The notes under the pieces are model-generated. The model did not search any database. It was not told where the DNA came from and saw only the letters and a list, made by a program, of their open reading frames with translations. Position numbers and translations under genes: made by a program. DNA of 64,000 nt from Trichoplax sp. H2 (Eukaryota > Placozoa > Uniplacotomia > Trichoplacea), in contig NOWV01000174.1 of NCBI GenBank assembly GCA_003344405.1, positions 62,001 to 126,000 of the forward strand. Direction: 5' to 3'. Numbering within the stretch: the first letter of the stretch is position 1; each line of letters starts with the position of its first letter. Shown here in pieces: positions 14,001-27,600 of the stretch.

Positions 14001-17000
14001 TTTAGTATGTTACTTTCCATGATTTCGAAAATTATCACGAATCAAAGGCTACGCTAGTTACTCTGTAACTATTACCAACCATCCATAAAAACATATAGTA
14101 TGTAAACCTTAAAGTATACCTTAAAAATTTGCAGTAGCTAAGAAATTAATCCATCTTCTGTAATTAGTAATGAAAATTATTAAGAATAGATAGGTTAGAG
14201 TTTGGTATAAGTATTTCCAGGTGTTTGGCTCTTTAATGAAATTTTTATTAAAACGCCCCAACAAGCGCTATACTGAACTGTATCGCGAGACATTGCGAAT
14301 TTCCTTATTAGAAATATAAATGATCACTCTCGATATTTTACTGCCATAATATTCAAATTAATGGCTAATCAATTAATACATGAATATCTAATAATTCATA
14401 TTAATCGCGATATTGAAATTGAATTTGTTGTTTCTTGTAAACAATTTTTAGGCCATCATAGAGTTTAGCTATTGGGCATCACTTTACTTTGTACTTTGCG
14501 TACTTATATTTAATCTTGTGATAATGAAGTAAGCATTTAAGATTGTACTTTGATCAATATATTGCTGTTAAAAAGAAAATAGAAGTCTGAAACTATTTGT
14601 AAAATTTATTTCTCAGCCTATTTGTAGCCATTGCTATCGAAGCATTCAATAAACTCACCAAGGATGATGATGATAATAATGCCCACCAAACTCAAAATGA
14701 AGTCAATGCTAGTGGAGTGGTAGAAGTGAGTTATTACTTATAACTTAGCGTATTAAGATTGATTAGTAAATGTTAGAAAAAATGTTAAGCATCATTTTGA
14801 AAATTATTGCCTCCTAATCATATTTTCCGCACCAGAAAAGCGTAGCGCAAAACATTGGCAGCTTTTTCGTATCTGTTATGGCTAGTACAAGGGTACCGGT
14901 AAGAAGCCTCATCAGTCCATTCATTTAAAATCGATTTTAAAAAATCCAAATTAGAATGTTGATATTGTTGTTTATTAATGGTTTCCACCAATGTGTATCT
15001 GCTTAGATTCAAACTGAGTCGGGAGATTTCACAAGAGAAATGCAAAGACCCGGCTTTGGAGATCGGCGACCATCTATTACTCCAATTGGCAAGTTGGTTG
15101 GAAGGAGATCCAGTTTAAAGGTAGTTTAGAGAATCAGAGTATCGCATGCCAATGTGTGATAGTATCATGCTATAAATACTGATGGATCCTACCAATTTGT
15201 CCATATTTAAATATTAGCCAAGCATTAGTCCACAAGTAAAATCACCTTCGCCAACCATTCCTCCCCAAATCGATGAAAGTTCAGAGGTAAGATTACCTGT
15301 TGGCCGTTTACTTTCCAGAGCATCCTGTTTCTTCGTAGCCAAATTTTATTTGAATGCTAGTACATTATTCAGTTGAACCCTACCATAAATATAATTGCCA
15401 TCTTTATAAACAGGAGGATGAAGACGACGTGAAAAATCTAAGCTTACGAGAGCGGGTAAATGCATATAAAAGTTGCAATAAATGCCTTTCACATCCGGAA
15501 AATAGCTTGATCAACTCGTGTTGGTGTTTATTACCGAAGCGGCATAATATTGAGATAAATTCTAGTCGTGAATATTCATTGATAGGACAACAAATAGAAA
15601 TAAGATCTTCAATTTATAGTGATCGCACAGCAACCAATTCCTATTTTATCTTTTATTTATTCACCAAGCGTGAACGTATGCTGAAAAAGAGGATGAAACA
15701 AAAGAAGAAAAATCACAGTAAACAATCGAAAATTATGCGAGCTATTACACCTTTTAAGGCTACCAAAGACACTGATCTTGATTTGGCTGTTGGTGACGAA
15801 GTGGTCATATTAGCTAAGGTAAATACTAGCAAAAACGCACTCAAATAAATTATCCATTATTGCTAAATCCAAATGTATTCATATTGTTTAACAGAAATTA
15901 AATGAAACAGAAAGTAATTTTATTTCATGATCAGCACCTGCAATATCACATTTATTTATCGATTACCTACAAATTGCTTTGTTCCATTTAATTGACGACG
16001 ATCGTAAAGGAAACTTCAATGTAGATCAAACTTATGTGATGTAGTTTTCATATATTGAAGACTTACGAATAGTTTATTATTTGCCAACTACGCTTTACGA
16101 AGACTATAGAACAATTGTACGCTTATTTCAAGATTAACTTGTGCAGCTTTCATCTATCACCATCTAGCAGAATATCACTTTACTCACACCTTGCTAATAA
16201 CTATTATTAAAAAAGGAAACTTGATTTAATTTCAGATTATATAGCTTTCGTTGATCGTTAATGGATGGTTTGCATATAGTTTATAAATTGTTACTAGCGT
16301 CTTATTCCTAAATTAAAGAGAGTTCAACGTAGTCTTATTTTGAGATGAGTTCATCCAATGCCAAAGTTAAATGATCTAGGACTGTTTTTGCGATAAGCAA
16401 AGCATCCAATTACACTTGCAAACTTATTTCTAATAGCGTCTTAGTGTCAATTTAAATCCACATTTAGACCTTCCTGAAATATCTCAGTCGAACCGATGGC
16501 AAGCTTTTACCGTAGATTGTTACTTTTGAAATTCTAAGATTCATAAAATCTATAGCCCATTATTTTGCATAAACTCGTACTCATGATGGATGAACATGGC
16601 CATTACATTATTAAATTTAAATAAGCTTTTATATCATAGTATTTATATGATTTCATTTTATAATGTTGTCAATGTTCAATCTAATTACAGCAAGATGACT
16701 GGTGGCAGGGAATGTGCAGAGGAAGGACGGGATGGTTTCCAGGTAACCCATTTTAAGTTAAAAAATTGGGTCTAGTAAAATTTCGTAAATAAATAATAAC
16801 TGCTATCTAATCTTCACTTGTCTTTCCTACTGTCTAAAATGCCGGTCGAATTGCAGTTTGTATCGAATGATATTTAATGGTACGCCCATTTTCTAATCGT
16901 TCATTTATATTACTGTTTAGCATCTCATGTGGCTGCTGCTCCACCTCAAGATCATAGTAAGTTGATCACTAACAACCGTAAATCGGATTCCCCTCGAAAT

Positions 17001-17898
17001 GAGCAAGGACCAGATTCTCCTAAGCAACATCAAACTGCATGGGAAAATAGCCCTCACGCTATACCTGATCTTGAAGATCAAAATACGGTAAACATATTTT
17101 ATTATGATCAATTATACTGCTATGCTTTGTTGGCTAATATGAATTGATGATGTACCATGATAGAATGGTAATATGGCCACACTTCCTACAGAAAGAAGTA
17201 ACAGCTTTGGAAATAGGTTAGTCATCCAATGTTACTATCAGGGTATGATTTTATCTTCCTAAGAACTATACACTATAATAATTTCTAATATTGTAATCTG
17301 TTTTTCTTAAATGATTAATAGTGGGCCAAGAGGTACAGGACATAAACTCAAGGTAAGCTATACTGTTTAATTATTAGATGGATTTACCCCGTAGTTATTG
17401 TAGCGTACTTCTGCTGATCTTTCATAATAGAAAAATCTCTCCATCTTCAATATAAACTTCATTTTTATTAAAAACATAACGTATTCGATAGATGAAAAGG
17501 AAAACTGGTCTGGACTGGAGAAGAAATATTTTGGGAGAAATGACTGTGATGAATGCTGAAGAGGTATTGCAGCAGCAAGGAATAACTAATATCGAATAGA
17601 ATTAAGGCATAGTGATTTCAGAAATAGAATATTAAGACCTACTCTATAGAAGACTTTCATTAAATTGTGAAATTTTTAGATGCGAGAACTCAACAAAATC
17701 ATGAAATCGGATTTAATGAGAAGTCGAAGTGGAAGCTTTAGAAGTCAAGTAAGTTGATTTTTATAAGTTAGAATTAATAATAATCGTTCCTAGGTACTTA
17801 AGCGTGCAAAATACTACGTGGATGTCGTCTGTATCTTCTGCAACTTGAACAATTTAATCAATATGAAACTATTTATGTTGGAAATTAGCAACAAAAGG

Positions 17899-17929
<31 letters not shown>

Positions 17930-20852
17930 GCAACAATCACCGACATCTCCAATACAACCGCAGGCATCAAGCGATATTCCAAGTGCAGAAGTTCCACGAA
18001 GGCCAAAAAGATCTTCTTTAAATAGGTTAGTAAAATGAATGTAGCAATCTATATTGAAGGTGTCTCATGAATTTAGGCTTTAAATTATCGATTTATATCA
18101 ATCCTCGAATCCGTAACCCTAAATCAATTACAATTTTAAGAATTAAGCAATGATCTTGAGTCATTTTGCTAATCTAATTTTTTCTCGATGCTTTCTTCAA
18201 CTCTATCTGCTATAGTAGGCAATCATCCGTTGATAGATGTAAGTAAAAAAATATCCCTTTTAGTTCTCAGTATTAAGCAGACTCACTAACATTATCGTTA
18301 TAGTCGGCTACCAGTTGTGCTAGTTTGATCGATGAGAATCGGTTATACTCTTATTGAATAGTATCATCGAAGTTCCAGAATTAAATATATAGTAGAATTG
18401 CTGAAACTTTTGATAAATACTAACATACTTGTTTAATAATCAACAGCTGAAGTAGCCCAAAAACACCATAGCTTACCGACAAGGCCAAAACCACTTCTGC
18501 AGACGCATCCACTGCATACATCTGTTGAATCACCCGACGATTCATCATCTCAGGTATTAGAATCTCGCAAGATTGTTTATTTTCTCGCTTATATATTGTT
18601 CAAAGTAATACTATTAATGTTACTCATGAATCAATGATACTACTACAATGATAATCTTGGATTACCTTTAAAACTCGAAAAAGAATAAAATAATACGAAC
18701 ATCAGTCAATTTAGTTTTAGATTTATTACTCTTGAAAATATACATGACTATACGCGTTTTAAAATTTATAATGCCTTTGCGTGATTGGATTAGGTTGCTC
18801 CTCCTGTTATCGCTATCGATCATGCTAATTCGCCAACACCGACACTTGAAGAACATTCTCCGACTGAGAAAAGAGATTCAAGTAATGAATTATCGGTTAG
18901 TATGTCGCCTGCTGAAGCTAAAGAGAAGCGCAGAAATGAGAAAATGAGAAAAGCGAAGGAAAGTAAATCCGGTGAAATGCCAGACTGGATGAAGAAATTT
19001 ATTTCGTCAAATAACTTAAACATTACCGAAGATGTTATGGACACTAATCAATTGGATAGTGTTAAGGAAGAGACGTAAGTTTCGATGTAAATGATATAAA
19101 TATTCACCAAAAATCTTCGATACAGCAACAATACCAAAAAATAATCCGTTACTAGCTTGTAAATTTCGCCTATATTATACATTAGTCGAGATTCTGCACC
19201 TTAATCCCATGCTATTACTTTGAGTACGATAAATGATCACGAAACACAGCAATAATGTAATTAATAACTGTTTACGTAAAAATCAAGTTCAAGTAACACT
19301 CTCTCTTTAGGTTATTGATCTATCATAGCATTGGCAGTGATAAGCTTTTCTAATCTATCTTATCAACGATGTTATCATCAAATATTATCTAAATTATTTA
19401 TATAACAACTGATTTTAAAACATACTAAAATTATAAACATTAGCAGCCTATCTTATCTATTATATTGCCATCAAAGGACTTTAATCGATATTTATTTACA
19501 TGAGAACTTAGGAAAAGTAGTTTTCCCTACATTAATTAATTATAATATCATGGTATATGGGTTATGCAGTATTAGCATATGAATTTTATTTAAACCTATA
19601 ATACTGTAGGTAACGGATTAATATCTGAGTGTTACTTATTTATGATCAGATAATATTAATTTTCGCTTACACACTTATTAGAATGAGGAGCAACATATGA
19701 TTACCAATGAAGAAACCACAAATAAACTATCAAATAGATCTCTTATAATGTTATTATTACAAATTCCAGAACAATCTTATTTTTATAAATACTTTAAATG
19801 ATTACCACGTTGTAGACTGTGCATGAAATTACAGAAATACTAACCGGTTTTATGATCAATTTAAATAATATAGAGGAGAAGATCATGAGAAAGAAAACTC
19901 AAAAGAAGCTGAAACAAACTCTAATTCAACTACAGTAGATACACAAGATGGCCATGAAGCTGATTCCATCAAAGTTAACAACAGTACTGAGCAAAAATCC
20001 GATGTTAATATAACAAGTTCGTCCGCTCTGTCGATTGATTCTAAATCACTACAGGCTGAACAACAGCTTAATGTACAAGAATCATCAACCTTATCACCTT
20101 TTGCATCACATTCAACTGTTCAAGATAGTAATTCTGTACCTAAATCAGATAATCACCATTCTGATGTAAATAATAACATCAGCAATATTAAAATTGATGA
20201 AGCGAAAATTCAGAATGATGCGCATAGCGATAAACTGTCATCACAAGAAATAAATACCCCTGATTCTGCTGTAACAAGCCCACATAGCTTCAATTATGGG
20301 TATAGTTTTGAATCAAATTACAATGGCTTGACAAAAATTCACGAGAATATTATTGAAGAAGAGGAAGAAGAAGAAGTAGATGAAGGAAATGATGTTGATA
20401 TTACCGCTTTAGCTATGGCTCAACTACAAATGCAAATGCAAGCTAATAGAAAAGCGTCCGATGCTACAATCGATGAAGATGCACGATCAGATATTACTCA
20501 GTTATCCAACTTCACCCTTAAGGAAGACACTGGATTAAAAAATGACAATATACAATCATGTGAAGTAGCCAATGATGATCACTGCGAAACTCCACCGAAT
20601 GCTCTCGATACAATTGCTGAAGGAGAAGAAGAAGAAGAAGAATACAACCATAGACATCAGGAATCAAAATCAGCCAAGCCATCGCAAATTCCAGAAAAAA
20701 ATTTAAATTTCAACGATAGTAATGATAGCACAGCAAAGCAAAGTAATACTGCGCAAAATACAACTTTAGGATTAGGCAATCAATACAGTAATGGCTCACT
20801 AAAACTACCATCATTATCCACGGCACCATATTCCAATGATGACACGGTGTAA
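5033..20852 (+). CDS. Two-pore-type cation channel fused to an SH3-domain tail
   Basis: Predicted two-domain (2x6 TM) cation channel of the TPC family. Forty exons join with matching phases into 1,533 codons: 5033-5287, 6596-6690, 6973-7122, 7263-7391, 7512-7584, 8429-8506, 8608-8640, 8761-8843, 9409-9489, 9654-9720, 10268-10389, 10545-10636, 10770-10828, 11026-11124, 11224-11268, 11399-11502, 11628-11686, 12049-12080, 12162-12236, 12390-12512, 12608-12684, 13168-13278, 13456-13519, 14452-14528, 14617-14725, 15007-15120, 15218-15286, 15414-15455, 15669-15818, 16691-16742, 16921-17087, 17192-17216, 17322-17352, 17500-17563, 17680-17748, 17889-18025, 18216-18238, 18447-18553, 18794-19074, 19874-20852. 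Domain I has S1 (KWFLFLVYVNIILHTAL), S4 (VPQVFRCLRSLGLI), S5, the pore FVLLTTENYPDIMIPAY and S6. Domain II has S5 (VFATIGMEIF), the pore FQILTTSNWHEIM and S6 (LFVAIAIEAF). The tail has a basic segment, an SH3 domain (about residues 860-912; DDWWQG, GWFPASHV), polyQ near 1030, and two acidic runs. Exons 32-34 are the least certain. The tail could be a separate gene, but no start or UTR is evident between. Confidence 0.82.
11553..11571. repeat. (TA)n microsatellite in a channel intron
   Basis: A short run of TA dinucleotides in the intron between the exons ending at 11502 and starting at 11628. Ordinary simple repeat. Confidence 0.8.
17895..17937 (+). repeat. CAA/CAG repeat coding for polyglutamine
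   Basis: A run of CAA codons ending in CAG CAA inside the exon 17889-18025 of the channel-SH3 gene. In the reading frame set by the neighbouring splice phases it encodes a glutamine run after QQKE and before SPTSPIQPQ. Because the codons are almost pure CAA, length variation between alleles is likely. Confidence 0.85.
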
Positions 20853-21642
20853 ATAGTCAGCGAACTATAAAGTTCATATATTTACGATCCTTTCGACGAT
20901 AAATTTCTTATTTTCGATAGCATTAATATTTATCATGTATCATGTATATCTTCAACTATTTTTAAAATTACAATCTTGGGTATGTAATGTTTAAATTGTT
21001 CTAATTCAACCACAGTTAGCAGACGTTACCTTATGTCAGTCTGTTCGTTTTATTAATGAAAGATGGAAAGACGTTTGTTTAATAACCATATACATCATGT
21101 TAATTATTGCTCGATATTTGTCAATTTTAACAAGCGTTAATAACCTAATTGTTAAACTATATAACAGTTGTATATTCTAATTGTAATTAATATTCATTAT
21201 AAATGAATTAATTATAATTTAGTAGCAATTCTTGCCTATTGTCAATGTTTGTTGCGCTAAGAGCCAATAATAATGACAATTTAAATTTGCCATGATTTAA
21301 TATAAAATGAGTTCCCACTTCATTATGAACATCATATGATGTTCTTAGACTCTGTTCTTCATTTCAATTGGGATCTCATAATAATTAAGTTTAAATAACC
21401 ACAGTCGGTAATATACTTTAGATACGTTGGCTCACAATTAAGTATACAGTAGTACTAAAGTAACTTCTTCATTATATTCTTTGTGTGCGTCCTTTGATCA
21501 CAACAATTCATACGTGCAATATTTGTAAAATAATACTAATAAGCAGACATATATAGATATTCCCACCATCATTAAAAATAAAGAACTTAGCTACGTTCGT
21601 TTAAGATCTATTTTGTATACAATTTCAATTGGTTATTATTAA
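20853..21642. other. Convergent intergenic region
   Basis: Roughly 790 bp between the stop codons of the channel gene (plus) and PSME4 (minus). It is AT-rich, presumably the two 3' UTRs. No repeat family or further gene was seen. Confidence 0.6.
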
Positions 21643-24600
21643 TTAAGCGTAATAGCTAGGAGATATTAAGAAATCACTTAGAGCGCTCAGCTGGTCGACT
21701 GTAAAATACTGTTTATGCTCTTCCCAATTATCCAAATGAGTACGCTTGAATTCAGAAACGACGGATTTAACAGTAGTCTAACATTTAGAATAATAATGAC
21801 TTAATATTAATATCGATAGAATTGGCAACAAATTTAAAACTGATTTTATTTACTATTCATTCCTTAACAAAAACTTACATGATAGCCTAATGTATAGCAA
21901 TAATACCTTAATTGGAGGAGGATCATTTAATCGGTCGCCGATAAATATTAAGATCTCCGGTAACCAAGGAGGAACATCATATGGAAAGGCTTGTATACAT
22001 GCAGCGAGACCCAATATTGCAGAATGGCGCCGGCTAATCACTTTCTTAACTAATATTGTAAAGCCAAAAATAAAAGATTCTCATATTGAAGCTTAAATTC
22101 ATGTGAGAATACTCTACGCATATTCTATACAATATTTTTACATTCAGTCGATGGTATATTATGTCTACGCTTGATTTTCGTCTCTGTTACGACATCTCTA
22201 AATTTGGACTAAAGAAAATTTAATATTTATTCTACAAGGTGTCAATTACAATTTTTTTTTTATATCATTATCATCTATGTATTGAAGTTATGACAACATT
22301 ATCTAAGTAAATGGTAATACCAGTTTCACGCTTGTTACTTCTAAAAATCCACATCTTAGTAGTCCACTATAAGTTGTTGATGCCATTTCTCTAACCTAAT
22401 GCACGAAGACTCTTAATTTTCTCAGAAATTTAGGATAAAATCTAGCAAAATTGTCTTTAACCTCAATTTGCTCATCAAATATCAACTTAAGTAAAATGTC
22501 TTCAATAGTGCTGGTCGCTGTGGTATGCTCAAATAATAGAAAGAGATTTCTAAACGTCATAACCTACATTTAGAAAATTAAACAGTTCAGATATAAAAAT
22601 TTTTTGATATATGATACGAACTAAGGAGAATTTAATACCTGAATAAATAACAACATACTATAACGGTGATGCCATGAGTTAGATTGTACTACCTACGCAT
22701 TAAAAAATTAGTTGGTCATTACATGCAGCAGAAAATAAAACAGCATAGACTAAAACTTACTTGTGTTAAAGCAAGCATAACAGAATCAACCGCAGCATCC
22801 GATAGCTGTGCTTGAGCTAAATATCCGAAAGCCTAGACATCGTGCCATTGATGTATTTTAGTTCATAAGGGCTTTAAACTAAAGCTAAATGTAAGATAGC
22901 ACATTTCGAACTAACCAGTTTACACAATATTTGCAGATCTTTATCATCTTCTTGATTTTCCAATCCGATTAACTAGCCAAAACATTTATAGAAGATAGCG
23001 AATTTATCATCTTTAATCGTACTATATTGCTAGAAAAGGCATGACCTACCAGTGGTAATAGCTTGTACGTGGCAATTGAATACGGCTGCGGCGTTCTGCT
23101 GTTTTGACGGTTGCAAGATATTAACCATTCTAATACTAAATTATTATATATTTTCATGCGTTATAATAATAAACCATATTAATAAAGAATTATCAGACGG
23201 AAACCGTAAAATTATCTATTACAGGTTTCGCTTAGTCTTAATGTCGCTTGCTTTTCTTCAGGGTCGACAAGTTCTACATTGCCGTCGCTCCGCTTGTCTT
23301 CAGTAAATAATTTCGATAGCGACGGAAGTAGGCTTTCGATAAATTTTGTCGCGGTAGGACCTTTACTGACGTAGTTCTTTGAGATAGCCACATCAAATTT
23401 GAAAATATCCCGCAAAAGGCTGAAGGAAGTGTTGTTAATAGTAGAAAGAACATAAAATTAGTTATAAATGTTGTTTTAAATAGTTATAAGGAAATCGATG
23501 ATAGCTTCAATTATACATGTACATTGCAATTTAGAAAAGTTCTGAAAATAATTTTAAGGTACCTGCCAAGCGATGAACGAACATCTTTGTATTGGTGATC
23601 AAGCCAGGGACTTACTAACTTAAGAGCTAAATTTTGCACCTCATAGCCTTTCCATTCCATGTCGGAGACGAAAATACGAATCAAGGATAATGCACTAAGA
23701 AAAAATCGATAAATTATCGTTACGTTAGAATTTTAAAATTTAATTAGAATCTTTATAGTTATATTGATTTAATAGCATAAAGACCTAGCATCAAGGAAGG
23801 ATGCTTGCTCGCCAGCAAATATATTTTCGTTAAATAATAGAGAAAACAGACTGCGTAGTCGTTTCGGATCTCGATTTTTCTATGGAAAGAATGATAAATA
23901 CTTATTAATATAATACCATCATCAATCACCGTAATTAGCGATATCTTAAAGGATATAATTTAAGAAAGAAAACTATTATCACTAATGCCATACACTGATT
24001 GTTGTAACAAAAGTACACCAATCATTTATCGTTTCTCTGGAGATTGAATTGAATGCTTTCCGCAACAGAGGAGTTAAAAACAACCATAAATGTTGCTCCT
24101 GTGAAGTAATATTTTATTAAACTCATCTTGTAGTTTTACATATGAAATTTCCATTGTTGACAAAGCAGCACTTACTTTTTCGCTACCCCAATGCTTAGAG
24201 CCACGAACCAATCCAGCAACGATCTCCAGTGCACATTTTTGACTACTGCTATGCTATATAGATTTATAAATAATAACCTATCATTAGCATTCATAACCTT
24301 TCGTTAGCATTTTTTGTATCGTAATGTCAAGTAATGTACGAGTATTACTACCATATGCTCCATGCTTAAATCTACCTCAGTATCTGCGAAAAGATTTTCA
24401 ACGTGTCGCTCAAACAGCGGTAGTAATGAATCCCCGAAATTGCGAAATATACCCTGCAATTGTACATATTCGTATATAAATTAGTATTGGAAGGCAATCT
24501 AAATCGAAATTGTATCTGAACAAATTAAAGACTTGACATCATGAAATAATATAATACCTTAAACATAGCATAATTATGCATATTAAAGGCTTCATCTTTT

Positions 24601-27600
24601 GAAATTTCTAGCGAATAAAGCTTGATCAGTGACTCGATAAATTCATGACTGTTGAGTACCGCATACATTGCTGCTTCATGCTACATTAGAAAATTTCAAT
24701 ATGTGAAAGAATTAACAAAATGAAATCAGGAAATCAAAAATATTTGTACAGCCACTACCTCAGTCATCTCCTGGATACCCCTATCAACTTTCGGTTGCTG
24801 TTCTGATGCGGCATGAGTTAGTATTGACCTGCGTTTGATAATATTATATATTAGGTACGATTAAAAAGAATTTTAGAAGTGTTACATGTCAACAATATTG
24901 TGTCATAATATCTTACCTAGGCCATACGTTATTATATCCTATGTATGGTTTATCGATAAGCGTATTACTTTTCCAGTCTTTAACGTCAAATCTATTATTT
25001 TCTAATGGGAAAACGAGCCTAGTTGGCGTAAAAATCAAAATATTAATATATTTCTGTTTTTTAAGTAAATCAATTGAAATAGCAAGGCAACGAACCAGTC
25101 ATTATTGATATCGCTCTCCTCACTTGATGCTTCAGCACATGCTATATCATAAAGTTGATAGTAACTCTATTAAATTCGACATGCATTTGCACGTGGCGGT
25201 AAAAATTGTCCTCCGAATAATTTACAATTGACTATACCTGCATTTTTGACACTGATTTCAATTTTCAAATGCTTTCTTTTTAATTGTTTACAAATACTTG
25301 CAATGGCGGACACAGCCATCTAAATATAGCGTAGGCAGTTAATAAAATTAGACACCATGCTACCTATGTATACATTAAATAGGAAGTACACCTTGCGTAT
25401 CTCAATAGAATCGTGGATTAAATTTTTCGTGAAAAGTGCTATTGCACGTGGTAGCAACGGGATATCGATTCGAATCAGTTGCGCAATAAAACCTATACAG
25501 TACTGTAGAAACTGCCATCTCCTATAAGCAGCCATTGTAAAATACGTGTTTTCATTTAGCGAATAGTCGAAATTTGATTTGATATTACAAATTTTCCAAC
25601 TTACATATTATTGTCCCCTGTTTCACATAAATCTAGGAGAAGGTTGACTAATTCCATGTATTGCCTATTTGAAATCGTGTAAATTACTTTTATTGAATAA
25701 TACGATGAATAGATTGAACATAGTTTCATAAATACCTGCGATTACAGTTATTCATTTCTTCCAAAAATAAGTCACCATCTTTATTACTCACGCTAACAGT
25801 TCCTGTTAAAGCTCGTGCTGCTTCCCTACATTCTACCGGAACCTAAGTTAATAATTTAGTTGTGTTAATGCTGATTTATGACCAAGTAAATATTGTTATG
25901 TTACTCTATTAACTTATCTGACCTCATATTTTAAAGCTAAGGTTGCATATTCTCGACACATTTGCTGATAAACTTTATTAATTAATATTAGGATAGACGA
26001 TTTTTCGGAATGATCAGCCTTAACTAATGCAGGCCAAATCTGCTGCATGTTCTCCCATTGGTGACATACAAATTTACATGTATCGGCATCCGTTAGAACA
26101 AACAGGGCACCCTTTCGATACCAAAAAAAAATATGATTCATTTCATTAGTGGAATGTCCAGCTACAATACAACTGCTAAAAACAATGAAATAAATACACT
26201 AGAGTACCTTAAATTCATCATGGCTAACTGAATTGTCGGCTTTTAGTTTATCAGTAATGAAAGGAAGACTATATGTACAAGAAAATAAGATGCTCTCGTA
26301 ACACAACAACAGCAGACCTTGTGCCTCTCTTCTTATCTGTTGGAATAAGCGTTTTTCAATATTAATATAATATCTGATCAAATATTAGCTATCATTTATA
26401 CATGTATAATAACCTCGCAATAGTCGCAAACGGATAACTTTAAAATATCGCTAATCATCATTTGATGGAGTTCTGTCATCCTGCAAGGATAGATATGATT
26501 TCTTCTTTTCTATATAGAATATAATTCACAGCCGTCAAATTAAGGTAACTTCAATTCCCGCCAAAAATATAATGTATATACCAGGTGCTGGAGGTAGCTT
26601 TTCTCAATCACAATTTGCCTTATACAGTTACAGTGTCCGAGGAGCTGTAAAGCAATGTAAAAATGCGTATATTGTGGCATAAGCAACTATTCTAGACAGT
26701 CAAACCAATATCATGCTGAAAAGGTGAATACCTTATTACTTATTAGGCGCTTCCACCAATTGGCCAAGAATTCTCTTTAATGCAATAAAGACATTTAATT
26801 ACTAGGGAATTTTATTAGCTAAATAGATAATTAAAATACAATTTCTACCTCTCCTGTAAGTGGTCATTTTGTCCTCCATAATTAAATAAGACTTGATCGT
26901 AAATCTAACATAAAGACGTAATTTATACATTTTAATTTCATGTAATTTACAGTTACTCATAAAGATAAAATGTAATCTGTTAAGTATATGATCGAAATAA
27001 TAAATGTAATTACCGATAGCATCAGATTAAATGACTTTGTATCATCCGTTACATGATCCAAAAAGTAACCTACAGTACAAAATTAAAAGTATAACCATGC
27101 GTGTTAAGATAATCGGGCATGTGGGTATACAATAAATTGAGAAGCGTAGTAAAATTTATACCAATGGCTGTATGAATACAATTAGCGACAATTTCCCGTA
27201 AGCATACTGTGTTCTTAGAGACTAATGTTAGTAATAAAAAGAATTAGAGATGAAATAACATTGAAAAAATTGGTAACATATAAATTACAAAAAAAGTTAT
27301 CCATACATTTAGATGTATTTTCTGTACATAGTATAATTTCCTCGCTGTAGGGAACAACTGAGGGGACTCTGGAATTGTTTTAAAAAAAACATTAGCCTAA
27401 ATTACCAACAAAATACAAAGTATATATATTTCGTAAGAATTTTAGGTTAATAAGCGTTGTATAAACCAACAATGGAGATAGATATGGTTTGTCCCAAGGC
27501 GGTAAAGCTTCTCCAGCACCAGTGAGGATACAATAAATTATATGAAGACACTGGTGAATTTCTTCCCTATGAAAAATTATTAAGGAATCGTTTATAATAA

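Noticed and set aside
15354-15848. Single 164-codon frame across 15354-15848
   Set aside because: Only two parts of it (15414-15455 and 15669-15818) are exons; the stretch between them is an intron that happens to be open.
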